Assembly: GCF_014638355.1 (NCBI RefSeq)
Contig: NZ_BMFK01000001.1
Coordinates: 2,123,160 to 2,187,159 of the forward strand
DNA length: 64,000 nt
Source of the DNA: Priestia taiwanensis
Lineage (GTDB): Bacteria > Bacillota > Bacilli > Bacillales > Bacillaceae_G
Reading direction: 5' to 3'
The notes under the pieces were generated by a model. That model was not told the DNA's origin, searched no databases, and saw nothing but the letters and a program-made list of their open reading frames with translations. Numbering within the stretch: the first letter of the stretch is position 1; every line of letters begins with the position of its first letter. Shown here piece after piece: positions 27,616 to 37,469 of the stretch. The translations under genes were made by a program, and so were the position numbers.

Positions 27616-27653
27616 AAAAAAGGAGTGTCTCCTCTGTAGACACTCCTTTTTCT
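27616..27653. terminator. Bidirectional terminator between yjzD and hmgA
   Basis: AAAAAGGAGTGTCT and AGACACTCCTTTTT form a 14-base stem. Confidence 0.85.
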
Positions 27654-27698
27654 TGTTTTTTTATCGCTCATCAATGATTGGTTTTCGTTAAACCACGC

Positions 27699-28859
27699 TT
27701 AGGCCTTCCCTTCCACCCAACCATACATGTACTGTTCATCCTCTAATAATGATACTCCTTTTACAGCACGGAGCGGACGGAATGTATCGATCATAACCGC
27801 TAGTTCAAGCGTTTCTTTCTTCCCAATACTTCCTTCTGTTTTCCCTGGATGTGGTCCATGTGGAATACCTGATGGATGTAGCGTTACGGAGCCAATTTCC
27901 ACACCTTTTCGGCTCATGAAATTCCCCTTGACGTAGTATAATACTTCGTCACTGTTCACGTTGCTATGATAATACGGTGCAGGTATTGCTTCTGGATGAT
28001 AGTCGTATAAACGTGGTACAAATGAACAAATAACAAAATTATGTCCTTCAAACGTCTGATGAACAGGTGGTGGCTGATGAATACGTCCAGTAATTGGTTC
28101 GAAGTCTGCAATATTGAATGCCCACGGATATAAGTGTCCATCCCATCCAACAACATCAAATGGATGATGATTGAAGACGTGCTTATGCAAATATTGTCGC
28201 GATTTCGTTAAAACTGTATATTTCCCTTTCTCTTCATGACTTACAAGCATTTCCGGTGTACGGAAATCTCGTTCACAGAACGGGCTATGCTCAAGTAACT
28301 GTCCATATTCGTTGCGATAACGACGAGGTGTTGTAATTTCGCTATTCGATTCAATAACAAGAAACTTCGATTCCCCCTCATTTGGTATGACACGGTAAAT
28401 CGTTCCAATTGGAATATATACATAGTCACCTTGTTGGTACGTAATATTCCCAAACATCGTCTCTAACGTACCTGAGCCATAATGAACGAAGAACATTTCA
28501 TCTGCGTCCCCGTTTCGATAATAATAATCCATCGGCTCTGTCGGATGAACAACACTAATCAGAAGATCATCATTTCCTAATAAATAGTGCCTACCTTGCA
28601 CAACATCGCCTTTTTCTTGAAACGCTGCGGTACGAAAATGACGATGACGAAGCGCACTGTCTTCTTCATATTCAATCGCACACTTCTTATAAATAGATGC
28701 TTCAGCAATTTCCGTTGGCATATGATGGTGATATAAGATCGACTGCACACCAGAGAACCCTTTCGTTCCCATTACTTGTTCCCGAAATAACGTCCCATCT
28801 TCTTTTCGAAACTGTGTGTGACGTTTTTTTGGAATCATTCCCATTTGACGATAAAACAT
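27699..28859 (-). CDS. hmgA: Homogentisate 1,2-dioxygenase
   Basis: This cupin enzyme opens the ring of homogentisate to give maleylacetoacetate. The 386-residue protein has the family's metal-site region near the C-terminus: ...SDEVLYYVKGNFMSRKGVEIGSVTLHPSGIPHGPHPG, supplying His and Glu ligands, and DEMFFVHYGSGTLETMFG in the middle. It is shorter than the mammalian enzyme, as are other Bacillus homologues. It is last in the tyrosine operon, 12 bases after the FAH-family gene. Confidence 0.85.
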   Translation of the reverse strand: MFYRQMGMIPKKRHTQFRKEDGTLFREQVMGTKGFSGVQSILYHHHMPTEIAEASIYKKCAIEYEEDSALRHRHFRTAAFQEKGDVVQGRHYLLGNDDLLISVVHPTEPMDYYYRNGDADEMFFVHYGSGTLETMFGNITYQQGDYVYIPIGTIYRVIPNEGESKFLVIESNSEITTPRRYRNEYGQLLEHSPFCERDFRTPEMLVSHEEKGKYTVLTKSRQYLHKHVFNHHPFDVVGWDGHLYPWAFNIADFEPITGRIHQPPPVHQTFEGHNFVICSFVPRLYDYHPEAIPAPYYHSNVNSDEVLYYVKGNFMSRKGVEIGSVTLHPSGIPHGPHPGKTEGSIGKKETLELAVMIDTFRPLRAVKGVSLLEDEQYMYGWVEGKA

Positions 28860-28871
28860 GAACGTACCTCC

Positions 28872-29777
28872 TTATTTAATCATGTTCTTCAGCACTCCTA
28901 ATCCCGTTATCTCCAATTCCACCACATCGCCCGGTAACAACCAGCGATGTACCTCTTCTCCTAACTCAAGCAAGCAACCATTACCAACTGTACCTGAGCC
29001 AATAACATCACCTGGATAAAGCGTTACATCTTGAGAAGCACGCGCAATCATCTTAGCAAAGCTATAATGAATTGTCTGCATGTTTCCTTCCGTCAACACA
29101 ATACCATTCACTTTAGCCGTCATCTGTAAGTCAAATACATCACCTAATCGGTAAGGCTCTAACTCATTTTTCGTTACGAGATATGGTCCGAATGACGTTG
29201 CGAAATCTTTTGCTTTTGCCGGACCTAGACCTACAGCTACTTCTTGACGCTGTATATCTCTTGCACTCCAGTCGTTCATAATGCAATAGCCAAATATATA
29301 ATCCTCTGCCTTTTCCTTTGAAATATTGCGTCCCTTTTTTCCAATTACACACGCAATTTCTAATTCATAATCTAGCTTCTCTGTATTAGCTGGTTTGTTA
29401 ACATACGCTTCAGGTCCAACAACCGCCCGATGATTCGAAAAATAAAAGACTGGCACTTCATACCACTCTCGTACAACATTTAAGCCACGACGTGCACGTG
29501 CATTCTTCACATGTTCTTCAAATGCATAAAAGTCACGGATACTTGGCGGTCGCGGTAGTGGCGCTACCAACGTCACTTCCTCTATCAAAAACCTCGCTTC
29601 ACTCGGTACCCGTAATCCATGCCGTATTTGTTCGTAATACTCTTGCTTCTCTATATAGGTTAATAAGTCTGCTGGTAAAGCCCCTTCACTCGCAAGCTCC
29701 ATATCAACGACTGTATTCCCTTCTAACCAACCTGCTCGCTCCATACCGTCTGCTCGTATAAATGTCACAAATTTCAT
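28872..29777 (-). CDS. Fumarylacetoacetate hydrolase family protein
   Basis: This 301-residue protein has the FAH fold: LDYELEIACVIGKKGRNISKEKAEDYIFGYCIMNDWSARD-type sequence carrying the metal-binding Glu residues, and LYPGDVIGSGTVGNGCLLELG. In this operon it most probably cleaves fumarylacetoacetate to fumarate and acetoacetate, the last step of tyrosine breakdown. A second member of the family (yisK) lies at 58.6 kb. It is between hmgA and the flavin reductase gene. Confidence 0.85.
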   Translation of the reverse strand: MKFVTFIRADGMERAGWLEGNTVVDMELASEGALPADLLTYIEKQEYYEQIRHGLRVPSEARFLIEEVTLVAPLPRPPSIRDFYAFEEHVKNARARRGLNVVREWYEVPVFYFSNHRAVVGPEAYVNKPANTEKLDYELEIACVIGKKGRNISKEKAEDYIFGYCIMNDWSARDIQRQEVAVGLGPAKAKDFATSFGPYLVTKNELEPYRLGDVFDLQMTAKVNGIVLTEGNMQTIHYSFAKMIARASQDVTLYPGDVIGSGTVGNGCLLELGEEVHRWLLPGDVVELEITGLGVLKNMIK

Positions 29778-29792
29778 TAGAAAGACCCTCTC

Positions 29793-30410
29793 TTACAACT
29801 GTTTTTTACGTTCTAATACAAATGTATCTGTATTAGAACGCGTGTATACACTGCCAGCCATTCTGCCGATTGGCTGTAATTTATCTGTATTAATTCTTCC
29901 ATTTTCATATAATTCATCGCCTACAGAGACAAGAACAACTTTTCCAATAACAAGGCTACCAGCCCCAACATTCTCACCGAAATGAAGTACTTCATGCAAT
30001 ACACATTCCAAATGTACGTCACATTCTTTAACACGTGGTGCTTTTACCTTTGTACTTGCTTCTTTCGTTAAGTTCGCAACAGCGAATTCATCGACAGAAG
30101 CAGGAAATTCTGTCGCACATTCATTCATTTGTGTGACAATTTTCTCTCCAACAATGTTAATAACAAACTCTTTCGTTTCTTCAATATTCCGAAGTGTATC
30201 TTTCTTCTCTCCATCACTTCCACGTACCATTGGTGCAAAGCAAACGAGAAATGGATCCGCACAAATGCCTGTAAAGAAACTAAACGGCGCAACATTTGTA
30301 TTCCCCTCTCCATCAATTGTTGATACAAAGGCAATTGGACGAGGTAACACGGAGCCAATTAATAACTTATATGCATCTTTCCACGGCAATGTATGTGGTT
30401 CAATATTCAT
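29793..30410 (-). CDS. Flavin reductase-like domain protein
   Basis: This 205-residue protein belongs to the FMN-binding split-barrel flavin reductases: LLIGSVLPRPIAFVSTID, NVAPFSFFTGICADPFLVCFAP and DTLRNIEETKEFVINIV are typical. It probably reduces flavin with NAD(P)H for a partner or binds FMN itself. The ATG at 30410 follows AAAGGGATGG; the longer frame to 30641 overlaps hppD and lacks a ribosome site. Its step in tyrosine catabolism is not known, but it is often kept in this operon. Confidence 0.8.
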   Translation of the reverse strand: MNIEPHTLPWKDAYKLLIGSVLPRPIAFVSTIDGEGNTNVAPFSFFTGICADPFLVCFAPMVRGSDGEKKDTLRNIEETKEFVINIVGEKIVTQMNECATEFPASVDEFAVANLTKEASTKVKAPRVKECDVHLECVLHEVLHFGENVGAGSLVIGKVVLVSVGDELYENGRINTDKLQPIGRMAGSVYTRSNTDTFVLERKKQL

Positions 30411-30474
30411 TCGTATCCATCCCTTTCTCACAAGAAAAAGAAGAAGAGAATACCTCCTCTTCCCATCATATTTT

Positions 30475-31590
30475 TTATAAATTCCCGCGCAGTTCTTGCT
30501 CACGTTCAATCGCTTCAAATAAAGCTTTGAAGTTTCCTTCACCGAACCCTTTTGATCCTTTACGCTGAATAATTTCAATAAATAGCGTCGGACGGTCAAC
30601 AATTGGCTTCGTAAAAATCTGTAATAAGTATCCTTCATCATCTCGGTCTACTAAAATATTTAATTCCTTTAACTTCTCAATCTCTTCATCTATTGTGCCC
30701 ACACGTGCAGTTAATTCTTCGTAATACGAAGCTGGTGTTTGCAAGAATTCCACACCGTTCGCACGTAATTTTGCAACAGTGCCAATAATATCACTCGTTA
30801 ACAATGCAAGATGCTGCACACCTGCCCCATTGTAATATTCTAAGTACTCTTGAATCTGTGACTTACGTTTTCCTTCTGCCGGTTCGTTAATCGGGAACTT
30901 AATTCGCCCACCATTTGTCATTACCTTCGACATTAGTGCCGAATACTCTGTACTAATGTCATCATCATCAAAGTGGATCATTTGTGTAAAGCCCATTACT
31001 TTCTCATAATACTCTACCCACTCTTCCATATATTCCACGTTTCCAACAACATGATCGACACCAATTAACCCTGTTGGCTCAGAAGGGATGTTACGTTCAA
31101 GTGCTTTATAACCTGGCATAAATGCCCCTTTATACCCTTTTCGCTCTATCAATGTATGAATTACATCACCGTATGTACCTATTACTGCTCGCTTTACTGT
31201 GCCATTTTCATCCGTTAATACTTCTGGAGGAGAAATCGCAATTGCACCGCGCTCCACAGCACCTTCAAATGCCTGCTCTACATCGTCTACACATAATGCA
31301 ATGTCTTTTACACCATCGCCGTGAACCTTTACAAATTGTGCAATTTTACTATCTTGATTTAACGTGCCTGAGAGAACAAGGCGGATATTTTTCTGTTGCA
31401 AGACGTAAGAAATTTTCTCACGATTTCCTGTTTCTAAACCAGCATATGCAACTACTTTAAAGCCAAATGCATGACAAAAATAATGACTCGCTTGCTTCGC
31501 ATTTCCAACATACAACTCCAAATAGTCTACATCTTTCACTGGAAATAAATCTTTCGTTTGGACAACTTCTTCGTTCAAGTTCTTCTCCAT
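30475..31590 (-). CDS. hppD: 4-hydroxyphenylpyruvate dioxygenase
   Basis: This enzyme converts 4-hydroxyphenylpyruvate to homogentisate using Fe(II) and O2. The 371-residue protein has two vicinal-oxygen-chelate domains and the full metal triad: His180 (IGVDHVVG), His260 (GVQHLALLT) and Glu339 (LFIEIIQRKG). The ATG at 31590 follows GGAGGG. It is the first gene of the tyrosine catabolic operon, and a cre-like site lies in its leader. Confidence 0.93.
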   Translation of the reverse strand: MEKNLNEEVVQTKDLFPVKDVDYLELYVGNAKQASHYFCHAFGFKVVAYAGLETGNREKISYVLQQKNIRLVLSGTLNQDSKIAQFVKVHGDGVKDIALCVDDVEQAFEGAVERGAIAISPPEVLTDENGTVKRAVIGTYGDVIHTLIERKGYKGAFMPGYKALERNIPSEPTGLIGVDHVVGNVEYMEEWVEYYEKVMGFTQMIHFDDDDISTEYSALMSKVMTNGGRIKFPINEPAEGKRKSQIQEYLEYYNGAGVQHLALLTSDIIGTVAKLRANGVEFLQTPASYYEELTARVGTIDEEIEKLKELNILVDRDDEGYLLQIFTKPIVDRPTLFIEIIQRKGSKGFGEGNFKALFEAIEREQELRGNL

Positions 31591-31614
31591 ATTAATCCCT
31601 CCATACGTTAAGAT

Positions 31615-31628
31615 AGAAAGCGTTTTCT
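31615..31628. promoter_or_regulatory. cre-like CcpA site before hppD
   Basis: AGAAAGCGTTTTCT contains the 12-base core GAAAGCGTTTTC and differs from the cre consensus mainly at the two ends. It lies 25-38 bases before the hppD start, a position suited to repression by glucose. Confidence 0.5.
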
Positions 31629-31754
31629 TTCTTAGCATAAAATAAATATGCTTCCTTTCCCACGAATAAAAAAGGACAAATATATACAAATTATTTTTCT
31701 TCCGTCATTTCCCGGGAAAAAACGACATCAATCGTATAACGAAAAATGCAAAAA

Positions 31755-32408
31755 TCAAGGCCATAATTTCTCACGGTGCCACTGTCCTTCCACCAATCGA
31801 TACAAGAGCCTTCGATGCTTTCTCTCCTCATCAGCCTGCCAAAACTCAACTTCCCCTGCAACAACTCGGTATACAGTCCATGCAGGATACACAGATGTCG
31901 AATTTTCTTGTACATAATGAAGTTGCTTTGCTAAAGCATGATTGAAGTCATTTTGTTCATGCAAAACACTGCTTTGTTTCCCAATGAATGATACAGCCCT
32001 TGCTACTACTCCTCGGTGTAAGAAGTCTTTCTTATTCGTCTCTATATCCATCTTCTCTACTTTCCCACGAATCCTCACTTGTCTCCCAATTAGAGACCAG
32101 TAAAAAGTCAGTGCTACATGGTTATTCGCTTCAAGTTGCTTCCCTTTTTTACTCTCACAACTCGATGCGAAATACCATCCATCTTCATCAACATCTTTCA
32201 AAATTAAAATACGGGCATCTGGCGAGCCACTATAATCGATCGTTGAGAGTGTCATTGCATGTGGCTCATGTACATCATGATGCAACGCTACGTCAAACCA
32301 TTCTAAAAACAAATCATGAGGATACTCGGGTACTACATCTAGATCAAATGCCGGAAATGGCCCAACAAGAGACTTACTTTGTTTGATTTTATTTCGAATA
32401 CTGTCCAT
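31755..32408 (-). CDS. Pyridoxamine/pyridoxine 5'-phosphate oxidase family protein
   Basis: This 217-residue protein fits the PNPOx family: residues such as HAMTLSTIDYSGSPDARILILKDVDEDGW in the FMN-binding N-terminal half, ALTFYWSLIGRQVRIRGKVEK, and the C-terminal dimerisation segment with PAWTVYRVVAGEVEFWQ...HRRLLY...W. It may make pyridoxal phosphate, though Bacillus already uses the PdxST route, so it could act on a different substrate (PhzG-like). ATG follows AAGGAGGGG. It stands alone before hppD. Confidence 0.8.
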   Translation of the reverse strand: MDSIRNKIKQSKSLVGPFPAFDLDVVPEYPHDLFLEWFDVALHHDVHEPHAMTLSTIDYSGSPDARILILKDVDEDGWYFASSCESKKGKQLEANNHVALTFYWSLIGRQVRIRGKVEKMDIETNKKDFLHRGVVARAVSFIGKQSSVLHEQNDFNHALAKQLHYVQENSTSVYPAWTVYRVVAGEVEFWQADEERKHRRLLYRLVEGQWHREKLWP

Positions 32409-32432
32409 CTATTAACCCCTCCTTATTAACAT

Positions 32433-32475
32433 AAAAAAAAGCCAACAAAAGTATTCTTTTCTGTTGGCTTCTCTG
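32433..32475 (-). terminator. Terminator of clpB
   Basis: GCCAACA and TGTTGGC, with inner AAAG / CTTT, form a long stem followed on the minus strand by TTTTTTTTA. Confidence 0.8.
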
Positions 32476-32480
32476 TTGGC

Positions 32481-35078
32481 TTATTTAACTATTAATTCGT
32501 TATTCTCCACATCAATCGTGATTTCTTGACCGTCCATAATCTTTCCTGCAATGATTGCACGGGCTAATTTCGTTTCGATATGACGTTGAATATAACGCTT
32601 TAGCGGACGTGCTCCGTAATTCGGATCAAATGCCGCTTCGATAATGAATGTCTTTGCTGCGTCTGTTAGCGTAATTGTCATATGCTTATCTTCCACACGT
32701 GTTTGTAATTCCCGTACAACTTTATCAACAATACCTTTTACTTCTTCAGACGTTAATGGCTTGAAGAGAATAATCTCATCGACACGATTTAAGAACTCGG
32801 GACGGAAATGAGCACGCAATTGGCTCATCACACTGCCACGTGCTTCTTCTGTTATTTCCCCGTTCTCTGTCCCACCTTCAAGTAATGCATGAGAACCGAT
32901 ATTCGAGGTCATAATGATAACCGTATTTTTAAAGTCTACTGTACGTCCTTGCGAATCTGTCACACGCCCATCATCTAACATTTGTAGTAAAATGTTAAAT
33001 ACTTCTGGATGTGCCTTTTCAATTTCATCTAATAGAACAACCGAATACGGCTTACGACGAACTGCTTCTGTTAATTGTCCACCCTCTTCATATCCAACGT
33101 ACCCTGGAGGTGCACCAATTAAGCGAGACACTGCATGTTTTTCCATGTACTCCGACATATCGATACGAATAATTTGTTCTTCACTATCAAATAGAGATTG
33201 TGCTAACGTCTTCGCAAGCTCTGTCTTTCCGACACCTGTTGGTCCTAGGAAAATAAAAGAGCCAATCGGGCGGTTCGGATCTTTTATACCTGCACGAGCG
33301 CGTAATACCGCATCTGAAACAAGTTGGACTGCTTCTTCCTGTCCAATTACACGCTCTTGAAGTATTTCTTCTAGGCGAAGAAGTTTCTCTCGTTCACCTT
33401 CTACTAATTTCATGACTGGAATTCCTGTCCAACGTGAGACGATACCAGCAATTTCTTCTTCCGTTACTTCCTCACGGAGCAAACGATTATCATCTTTCGT
33501 ATGAGCTATTTCTTCTGCTTCTTTTAGTTGTTTTTCTAATGTCGGAATGCGACCGTGACGAAGCTCCGCTGCTTTATTTAAATCATAGTTGTTTTCTGCC
33601 TCTTCTAATTCACGGCGTAATTTCTCTAGTTGTTCTCGAATTTCTTGAACAGCTGTAATAGATTCTTTCTCTTGTTGCCATTTCGCCTTCATCTCATTTG
33701 CCTGATCTTTTAAATCTGATAACTCTTTTTGCAACACTTCAAGACGTTTCCTACTCGCTTCGTCTTGTTCTTTGCTAAGTGCTGCTTCTTCAATTTCGAG
33801 ACGCATCACTTTGCGTGTTACTTCATCTAACTCCGTTGGCATCGAATCAATTTCTGTACGAATCATAGCACATGCTTCATCGACCAAATCAATTGCCTTA
33901 TCTGGTAAGAACCGTTCCGAGATGTAACGGTCTGACAGTGTTGCGGATGCAACAAGCGCACGGTCGTGGATGTTAACCCCGTGGTGGATTTCAAAACGTT
34001 CTTTTAAGCCGCGTAAAATAGATATTGTATCTTCTACTGTGGGCTCTCCTACTAATACTTGTTGAAAACGACGTTCTAAAGCAGGGTCCTTCTCAATATA
34101 TTTACGATGCTCTTCAAGCGTTGTCGCTCCGATACAATGAAGTTCACCGCGCGCAAGCATCGGTTTTAACATATTCCCTGCGTCCATCGCGCCTTCTGTT
34201 TTACCTGCTCCAACAATCGTATGTAATTCGTCAATGAAGAGAAGAATACGGCCTTCACTCTTTTTCACTTCGTTTAAAACTGCTTTTAAGCGCTCTTCAA
34301 ATTCACCGCGGAATTTTGCCCCTGCAACTAATGCACTCATATCAAGTGCGAAAATCGTTTTATCTTTTAATCCTTCTGGTACGTCACGACGAACGATACG
34401 TTGTGCTAACCCTTCAACAATCGCTGTCTTACCTACACCTGGTTCTCCAATTAATACTGGATTATTCTTCGTTTTACGAGATAAGATACGAATAACACGA
34501 CGAATCTCGCTATCCCGTCCAATAACAGGGTCAACTTTTCCTGAACGTACTTCTTGAACAAGATCACGACCATATTTCTCTAATGCTTCATACGTTACTT
34601 CTGGATTTTGACTAGTCACGCGCTGATTACCCCTTACATCTACTAATACTTTTAACACTTTGTCTCGTGTAATTTGAAAATAATTAAACAAACTTCCAAT
34701 ACTTGTGGATGCTTTTTCTTCTGTTAAAGCTAATAAGATGTGCTCAACAGAGATGTATTCATCCTTTAATTTCTCTGCTTCCTTCTCTGCTCGTACGAAC
34801 ACTTGTTGAAGGGCATTCGTAATATAAATTTTCCCGGCTTCCACACCGCTTCCGGTTATTTTCGGTCGCTTCTGTAACTGCGCTGTTGCCTTTTGTGTAA
34901 AGTCTGTTAGATCGACACGAATCTTTTGAAGAATACGCACCGTTAATCCTTCTTCTTGTTCTAACAAAGCTAATAATAAATGAATCGTATCAATTTCTTG
35001 ATGGTTATTCTCGACTGCTAGCGATTGTGCTCGCATCACTGCCTCTTGCGTCTTCTGTGTCATCTTATTAAGATCCAC
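32481..35078 (-). CDS. clpB: Disaggregase ClpB (Hsp100 AAA+)
   Basis: ClpB threads aggregated proteins through its hexamer and works with DnaK. The 865-residue protein has the Clp N-domain (1-150), NBD1 with Walker A GEPGVGKT at 211-218 and [14 protein letters not shown], the coiled-coil middle domain at about 400-540 (rich in Glu, Lys and Arg), and NBD2 with GPTGVGKT and [14 protein letters not shown]. It lacks the ClpP-binding tripeptide loop of ClpA/ClpC as expected. The start is GTG. A TATAAT lies about 50 bases upstream; no clear CtsR repeat was found. Confidence 0.96.
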   Translation of the reverse strand: MDLNKMTQKTQEAVMRAQSLAVENNHQEIDTIHLLLALLEQEEGLTVRILQKIRVDLTDFTQKATAQLQKRPKITGSGVEAGKIYITNALQQVFVRAEKEAEKLKDEYISVEHILLALTEEKASTSIGSLFNYFQITRDKVLKVLVDVRGNQRVTSQNPEVTYEALEKYGRDLVQEVRSGKVDPVIGRDSEIRRVIRILSRKTKNNPVLIGEPGVGKTAIVEGLAQRIVRRDVPEGLKDKTIFALDMSALVAGAKFRGEFEERLKAVLNEVKKSEGRILLFIDELHTIVGAGKTEGAMDAGNMLKPMLARGELHCIGATTLEEHRKYIEKDPALERRFQQVLVGEPTVEDTISILRGLKERFEIHHGVNIHDRALVASATLSDRYISERFLPDKAIDLVDEACAMIRTEIDSMPTELDEVTRKVMRLEIEEAALSKEQDEASRKRLEVLQKELSDLKDQANEMKAKWQQEKESITAVQEIREQLEKLRRELEEAENNYDLNKAAELRHGRIPTLEKQLKEAEEIAHTKDDNRLLREEVTEEEIAGIVSRWTGIPVMKLVEGEREKLLRLEEILQERVIGQEEAVQLVSDAVLRARAGIKDPNRPIGSFIFLGPTGVGKTELAKTLAQSLFDSEEQIIRIDMSEYMEKHAVSRLIGAPPGYVGYEEGGQLTEAVRRKPYSVVLLDEIEKAHPEVFNILLQMLDDGRVTDSQGRTVDFKNTVIIMTSNIGSHALLEGGTENGEITEEARGSVMSQLRAHFRPEFLNRVDEIILFKPLTSEEVKGIVDKVVRELQTRVEDKHMTITLTDAAKTFIIEAAFDPNYGARPLKRYIQRHIETKLARAIIAGKIMDGQEITIDVENNELIVK

Positions 35079-35149
35079 TTCTCTTCACATCCTTCTACAC
35101 GATTTCTTCCATCTATTTCTATTATAAGATGAAAGACGAACGAAAAAAA

Positions 35150-35172
35150 GCATCTCCTATAAGAGGAGATGA
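35150..35172 (-). terminator. Terminator of yjzC
   Basis: CATCTCCT / AGGAGATG stem followed on the minus strand by CTTTTTTTC. Confidence 0.75.
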
Positions 35173-35179
35173 CTTCGTG

Positions 35180-35359
35180 TTACGGTTTTCGTTTGTACGT
35201 CCAAATTCGGTTATGGTTCGACGTTTCTGGGAATTCATCTCCTGCTTGTAAATGTACTTGCTTCGGGTGCTTCACACCACTTCCTGTTTCACCGATTTCG
35301 ACATATATACCATTATTCGGTGCTTTCTGTCCTGGCTTGAATTGACGATTTTGACCCAT
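35180..35359 (-). CDS. yjzC: YjzC family small protein
   Basis: The 59-residue soluble protein reads MGQNRQFKPGQKAPNNGIYV at the start and HNRIWTYKRKP at the end, very close to B. subtilis YjzC as I recall it. The ATG at 35359 follows GAGAGGA. It lies upstream of clpB on the same strand but has its own terminator. The function is unknown. Confidence 0.85.
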   Translation of the reverse strand: MGQNRQFKPGQKAPNNGIYVEIGETGSGVKHPKQVHLQAGDEFPETSNHNRIWTYKRKP

Positions 35360-35557
35360 ATAACCCATCCTCTCATCACTAATTTCATTAGTATCATACC
35401 CTTCTTTCCTTTGTTTCATGTACGGACAAACCTTCACGATATCGTCACTATTTATTAAGGAAAAACCGCTCCTTTATTGCTTTTTCTACCTATTTGCTTT
35501 ACGATGAAAGAAAAGAAAATGACTTTAGTAATGATTTAGTCAGATAGGAGGAAGCAA

Positions 35558-36136
35558 ATGTCCTTTGATCGTAAACAAGCAATATTAGATGCAGCAACAG
35601 CATCTTTCGCCCATTTCGGATATAAAGCAACAACGATGGATCACGTAGCGAAGGCCGCAAAAGTGGGAAAAGGAACAATTTATACCTTCTTCAAAAACAA
35701 AGATGAACTATTCTTTGAAATTACGAAGGGTATTATTCATGACATGAAAATCGTAGCGACAGATGCAATTGATGCAGAGCTATCCTTCTTAGAAAATACA
35801 CACCGTGTCCTTTACGCACTGCTTGAAATGCGTAAAACATCTCAAATTACGATGAAATTAATTCATGAAGCGAAAGAAATGGGTACTCCAACAGTAATTG
35901 AAATGATTAACCGCATCGATCATACTGTTCAATCCATTGTAAAAGAAAAACTACAACTAGCTATCGACAAGAAAAAAATCAAACCATGTGATCTTGAAGT
36001 TGTCTCGTTCCTCGTTGTAAAGGTGTACAACGCCCTTTTATTTGATTGGGAAGAAAATCACCCAGCGTTGACGAGCGAACAAGTTGCTTCTATCTTTGAA
36101 ACGTACATTGTGAACGGCTTAGCAACAACGAAATAG
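35558..36136 (+). CDS. TetR/AcrR family transcriptional regulator
   Basis: This 192-residue protein has an N-terminal TetR helix-turn-helix: ILDAATASFAHFGYKATTMDHVAKAAKVGKGTIYTFFKNKDELF-type sequence at about 9-52. The all-helical remainder would bind a ligand and form the dimer. ATG follows ATAGGAGG. It is a single-gene unit with its own terminator and no linked efflux or enzyme gene, so the target is not evident. It resembles the YhgD group that control membrane or fatty-acid genes, but this is a guess. Confidence 0.85.
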   Translation: MSFDRKQAILDAATASFAHFGYKATTMDHVAKAAKVGKGTIYTFFKNKDELFFEITKGIIHDMKIVATDAIDAELSFLENTHRVLYALLEMRKTSQITMKLIHEAKEMGTPTVIEMINRIDHTVQSIVKEKLQLAIDKKKIKPCDLEVVSFLVVKVYNALLFDWEENHPALTSEQVASIFETYIVNGLATTK

Positions 36137-36168
36137 CAAGATAAAATGCCATTATAGGTATATTTTTC

Positions 36169-36210
36169 GTGAAAGGATGAACGCTTTCGGTGTTCATCCT
36201 TTCACTTTTG
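36169..36210 (+). terminator. Terminator of the TetR gene
   Basis: A perfect 14-base stem GTGAAAGGATGAAC / GTTCATCCTTTCAC is followed by TTTTGTTTTT. Confidence 0.85.
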
Positions 36211-36363
36211 TTTTTATCAATTTAACGGATGATTTACAACTTGTTCACACAACTTTCACATCTTCATGAAAGAATGAAAGAGGACATATACTAAAAAAAC
36301 AATCAAAATGATGGACAGATAAGAAAGTATGAATTTAAGATAAAAAGAAAAAAGGGTGAGACG

Positions 36364-37170
36364 ATGCAAAAACATTTAATTGCACTTGACTTAGATGGGA
36401 CATTATTAAAAGACGATAAGACAATTTCAGACCGCTCTAAGCAAGTTCTTCAAAAAGCAAGGGAGCAAGGACATTACGTCGTTATTTCTACTGGCCGTCC
36501 TTATCGTGCAAGTGAAATTTACTACAACGAATTACAGTTAGATTCTCCTATTGTGAACTTCAACGGCGCATACGTTCATCATCCACTTGATTCATCATGG
36601 GAAGTACAACATACGCCACTTGATGTAAACATCGCAAAGAACATTATTCAAGAATGTCGTGAAATTGGTATTAAAAACGTACTAGCTGAAGTAATTGATG
36701 ATGTATATATCCATTATCCAGATGAAAGCTTGGACCATATTTTCCAAATGGGTAATCCGAATATTTTCATGGGTGATCCATTAGATACGTTACGTAGGGA
36801 TCCGACATGTCTCCTTATTGACGCAGACGAAGAAGAAGTCGAAAAAGTACGCACACATTTGTCGAATGTTCATGCCGAAGTAATTGATCATCGTCGCTGG
36901 GCTGCACCGTGGCACGTTATCGAAATTGTTCGAACTGGATTAAGCAAAGCAGTCGGCTTGCAACGTATTGCAGAGTACTATAACATTCCACAAGAGCGTA
37001 TTATCGCATTTGGTGATGAGGATAATGACTTTGAAATGATTGAATATGCAGGATACGGCATTGCGATGGGGAATGCAATTGATGAGTTAAAGAATCGCGC
37101 GAATGATGTTACATTAACGAATGAAGAAGATGGCATTGCTATTTATTTAGAGAAATTACTGAAGTTATAA
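36364..37170 (+). CDS. HAD (Cof-type) phosphatase, YitU-like
   Basis: The 268-residue protein has the HAD motifs: ALDLDGTLLKDD at about 8-19 with the nucleophile Asp, ISTGRP, the conserved Lys in RTGLSKAVGL, and IAFGDEDNDFEMI with the metal-binding aspartates. The type IIB cap lies between. It matches the pattern of B. subtilis YitU, a phosphatase reported to act on a riboflavin pathway intermediate (ARPP). ATG follows AAAAGGGTGAG. Other sugar phosphates could also be substrates. Confidence 0.85.
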   Translation: MQKHLIALDLDGTLLKDDKTISDRSKQVLQKAREQGHYVVISTGRPYRASEIYYNELQLDSPIVNFNGAYVHHPLDSSWEVQHTPLDVNIAKNIIQECREIGIKNVLAEVIDDVYIHYPDESLDHIFQMGNPNIFMGDPLDTLRRDPTCLLIDADEEEVEKVRTHLSNVHAEVIDHRRWAAPWHVIEIVRTGLSKAVGLQRIAEYYNIPQERIIAFGDEDNDFEMIEYAGYGIAMGNAIDELKNRANDVTLTNEEDGIAIYLEKLLKL

Positions 37171-37239
37171 TTTTGTGTAAGATGAACATACTATAACTGA
37201 CACACCATGTGTCACACTCTTTCAGCAAAGGGGTTTTGA

Positions 37240-37389
37240 ATGATGGGTAAAAAGAATAAATCAAAACGTTTTATTCAACAAAGTCATGATTCAATAACAA
37301 AATATGACGAGAAATTCCCTTATCATTTCACATTAGCCGAAGCTGAAGAAAGACAGCAAAGCACCACCAAGTCGTTCTATTCTCTGTAA
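37240..37389 (+). CDS. Small basic protein, 49 residues
   Basis: A short open frame starts at ATG 37240 (a second ATG follows at once) with an AAAGGGG ribosome site eight bases upstream and ends just before a terminator. The product begins MMGKKNKSKRFIQQSHDS and is hydrophilic and charged throughout, without membrane segments. The site, terminator and composition argue for a real gene. CATACTATA near 37188 resembles a sporulation -10 element but no partner -35 is clear. No family is recognised. Confidence 0.6.
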   Translation: MMGKKNKSKRFIQQSHDSITKYDEKFPYHFTLAEAEERQQSTTKSFYSL

Positions 37390-37433
37390 TACGTACGACT
37401 TAAACAAGTACGCGCATAATACTTGGATATTGT

Positions 37434-37469
37434 CAAAAAAAGCCAGGCGGTTTCTCCTGGCTTTTTTTA
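37434..37469. terminator. Bidirectional terminator
   Basis: AAAAAAGCCAGG and CCTGGCTTTTTT pair between the small + strand gene and the convergent lipoprotein gene. Confidence 0.85.

Noticed and set aside
35079..35150. CtsR operator before clpB
   Set aside because: No GGTCAAA-type direct repeat is visible; only a TATAAT-like element.
37185..37200. CATACTATA as a sigma-K -10 for the 49-residue gene
   Set aside because: No AC dinucleotide at the required 16-17 base distance upstream.
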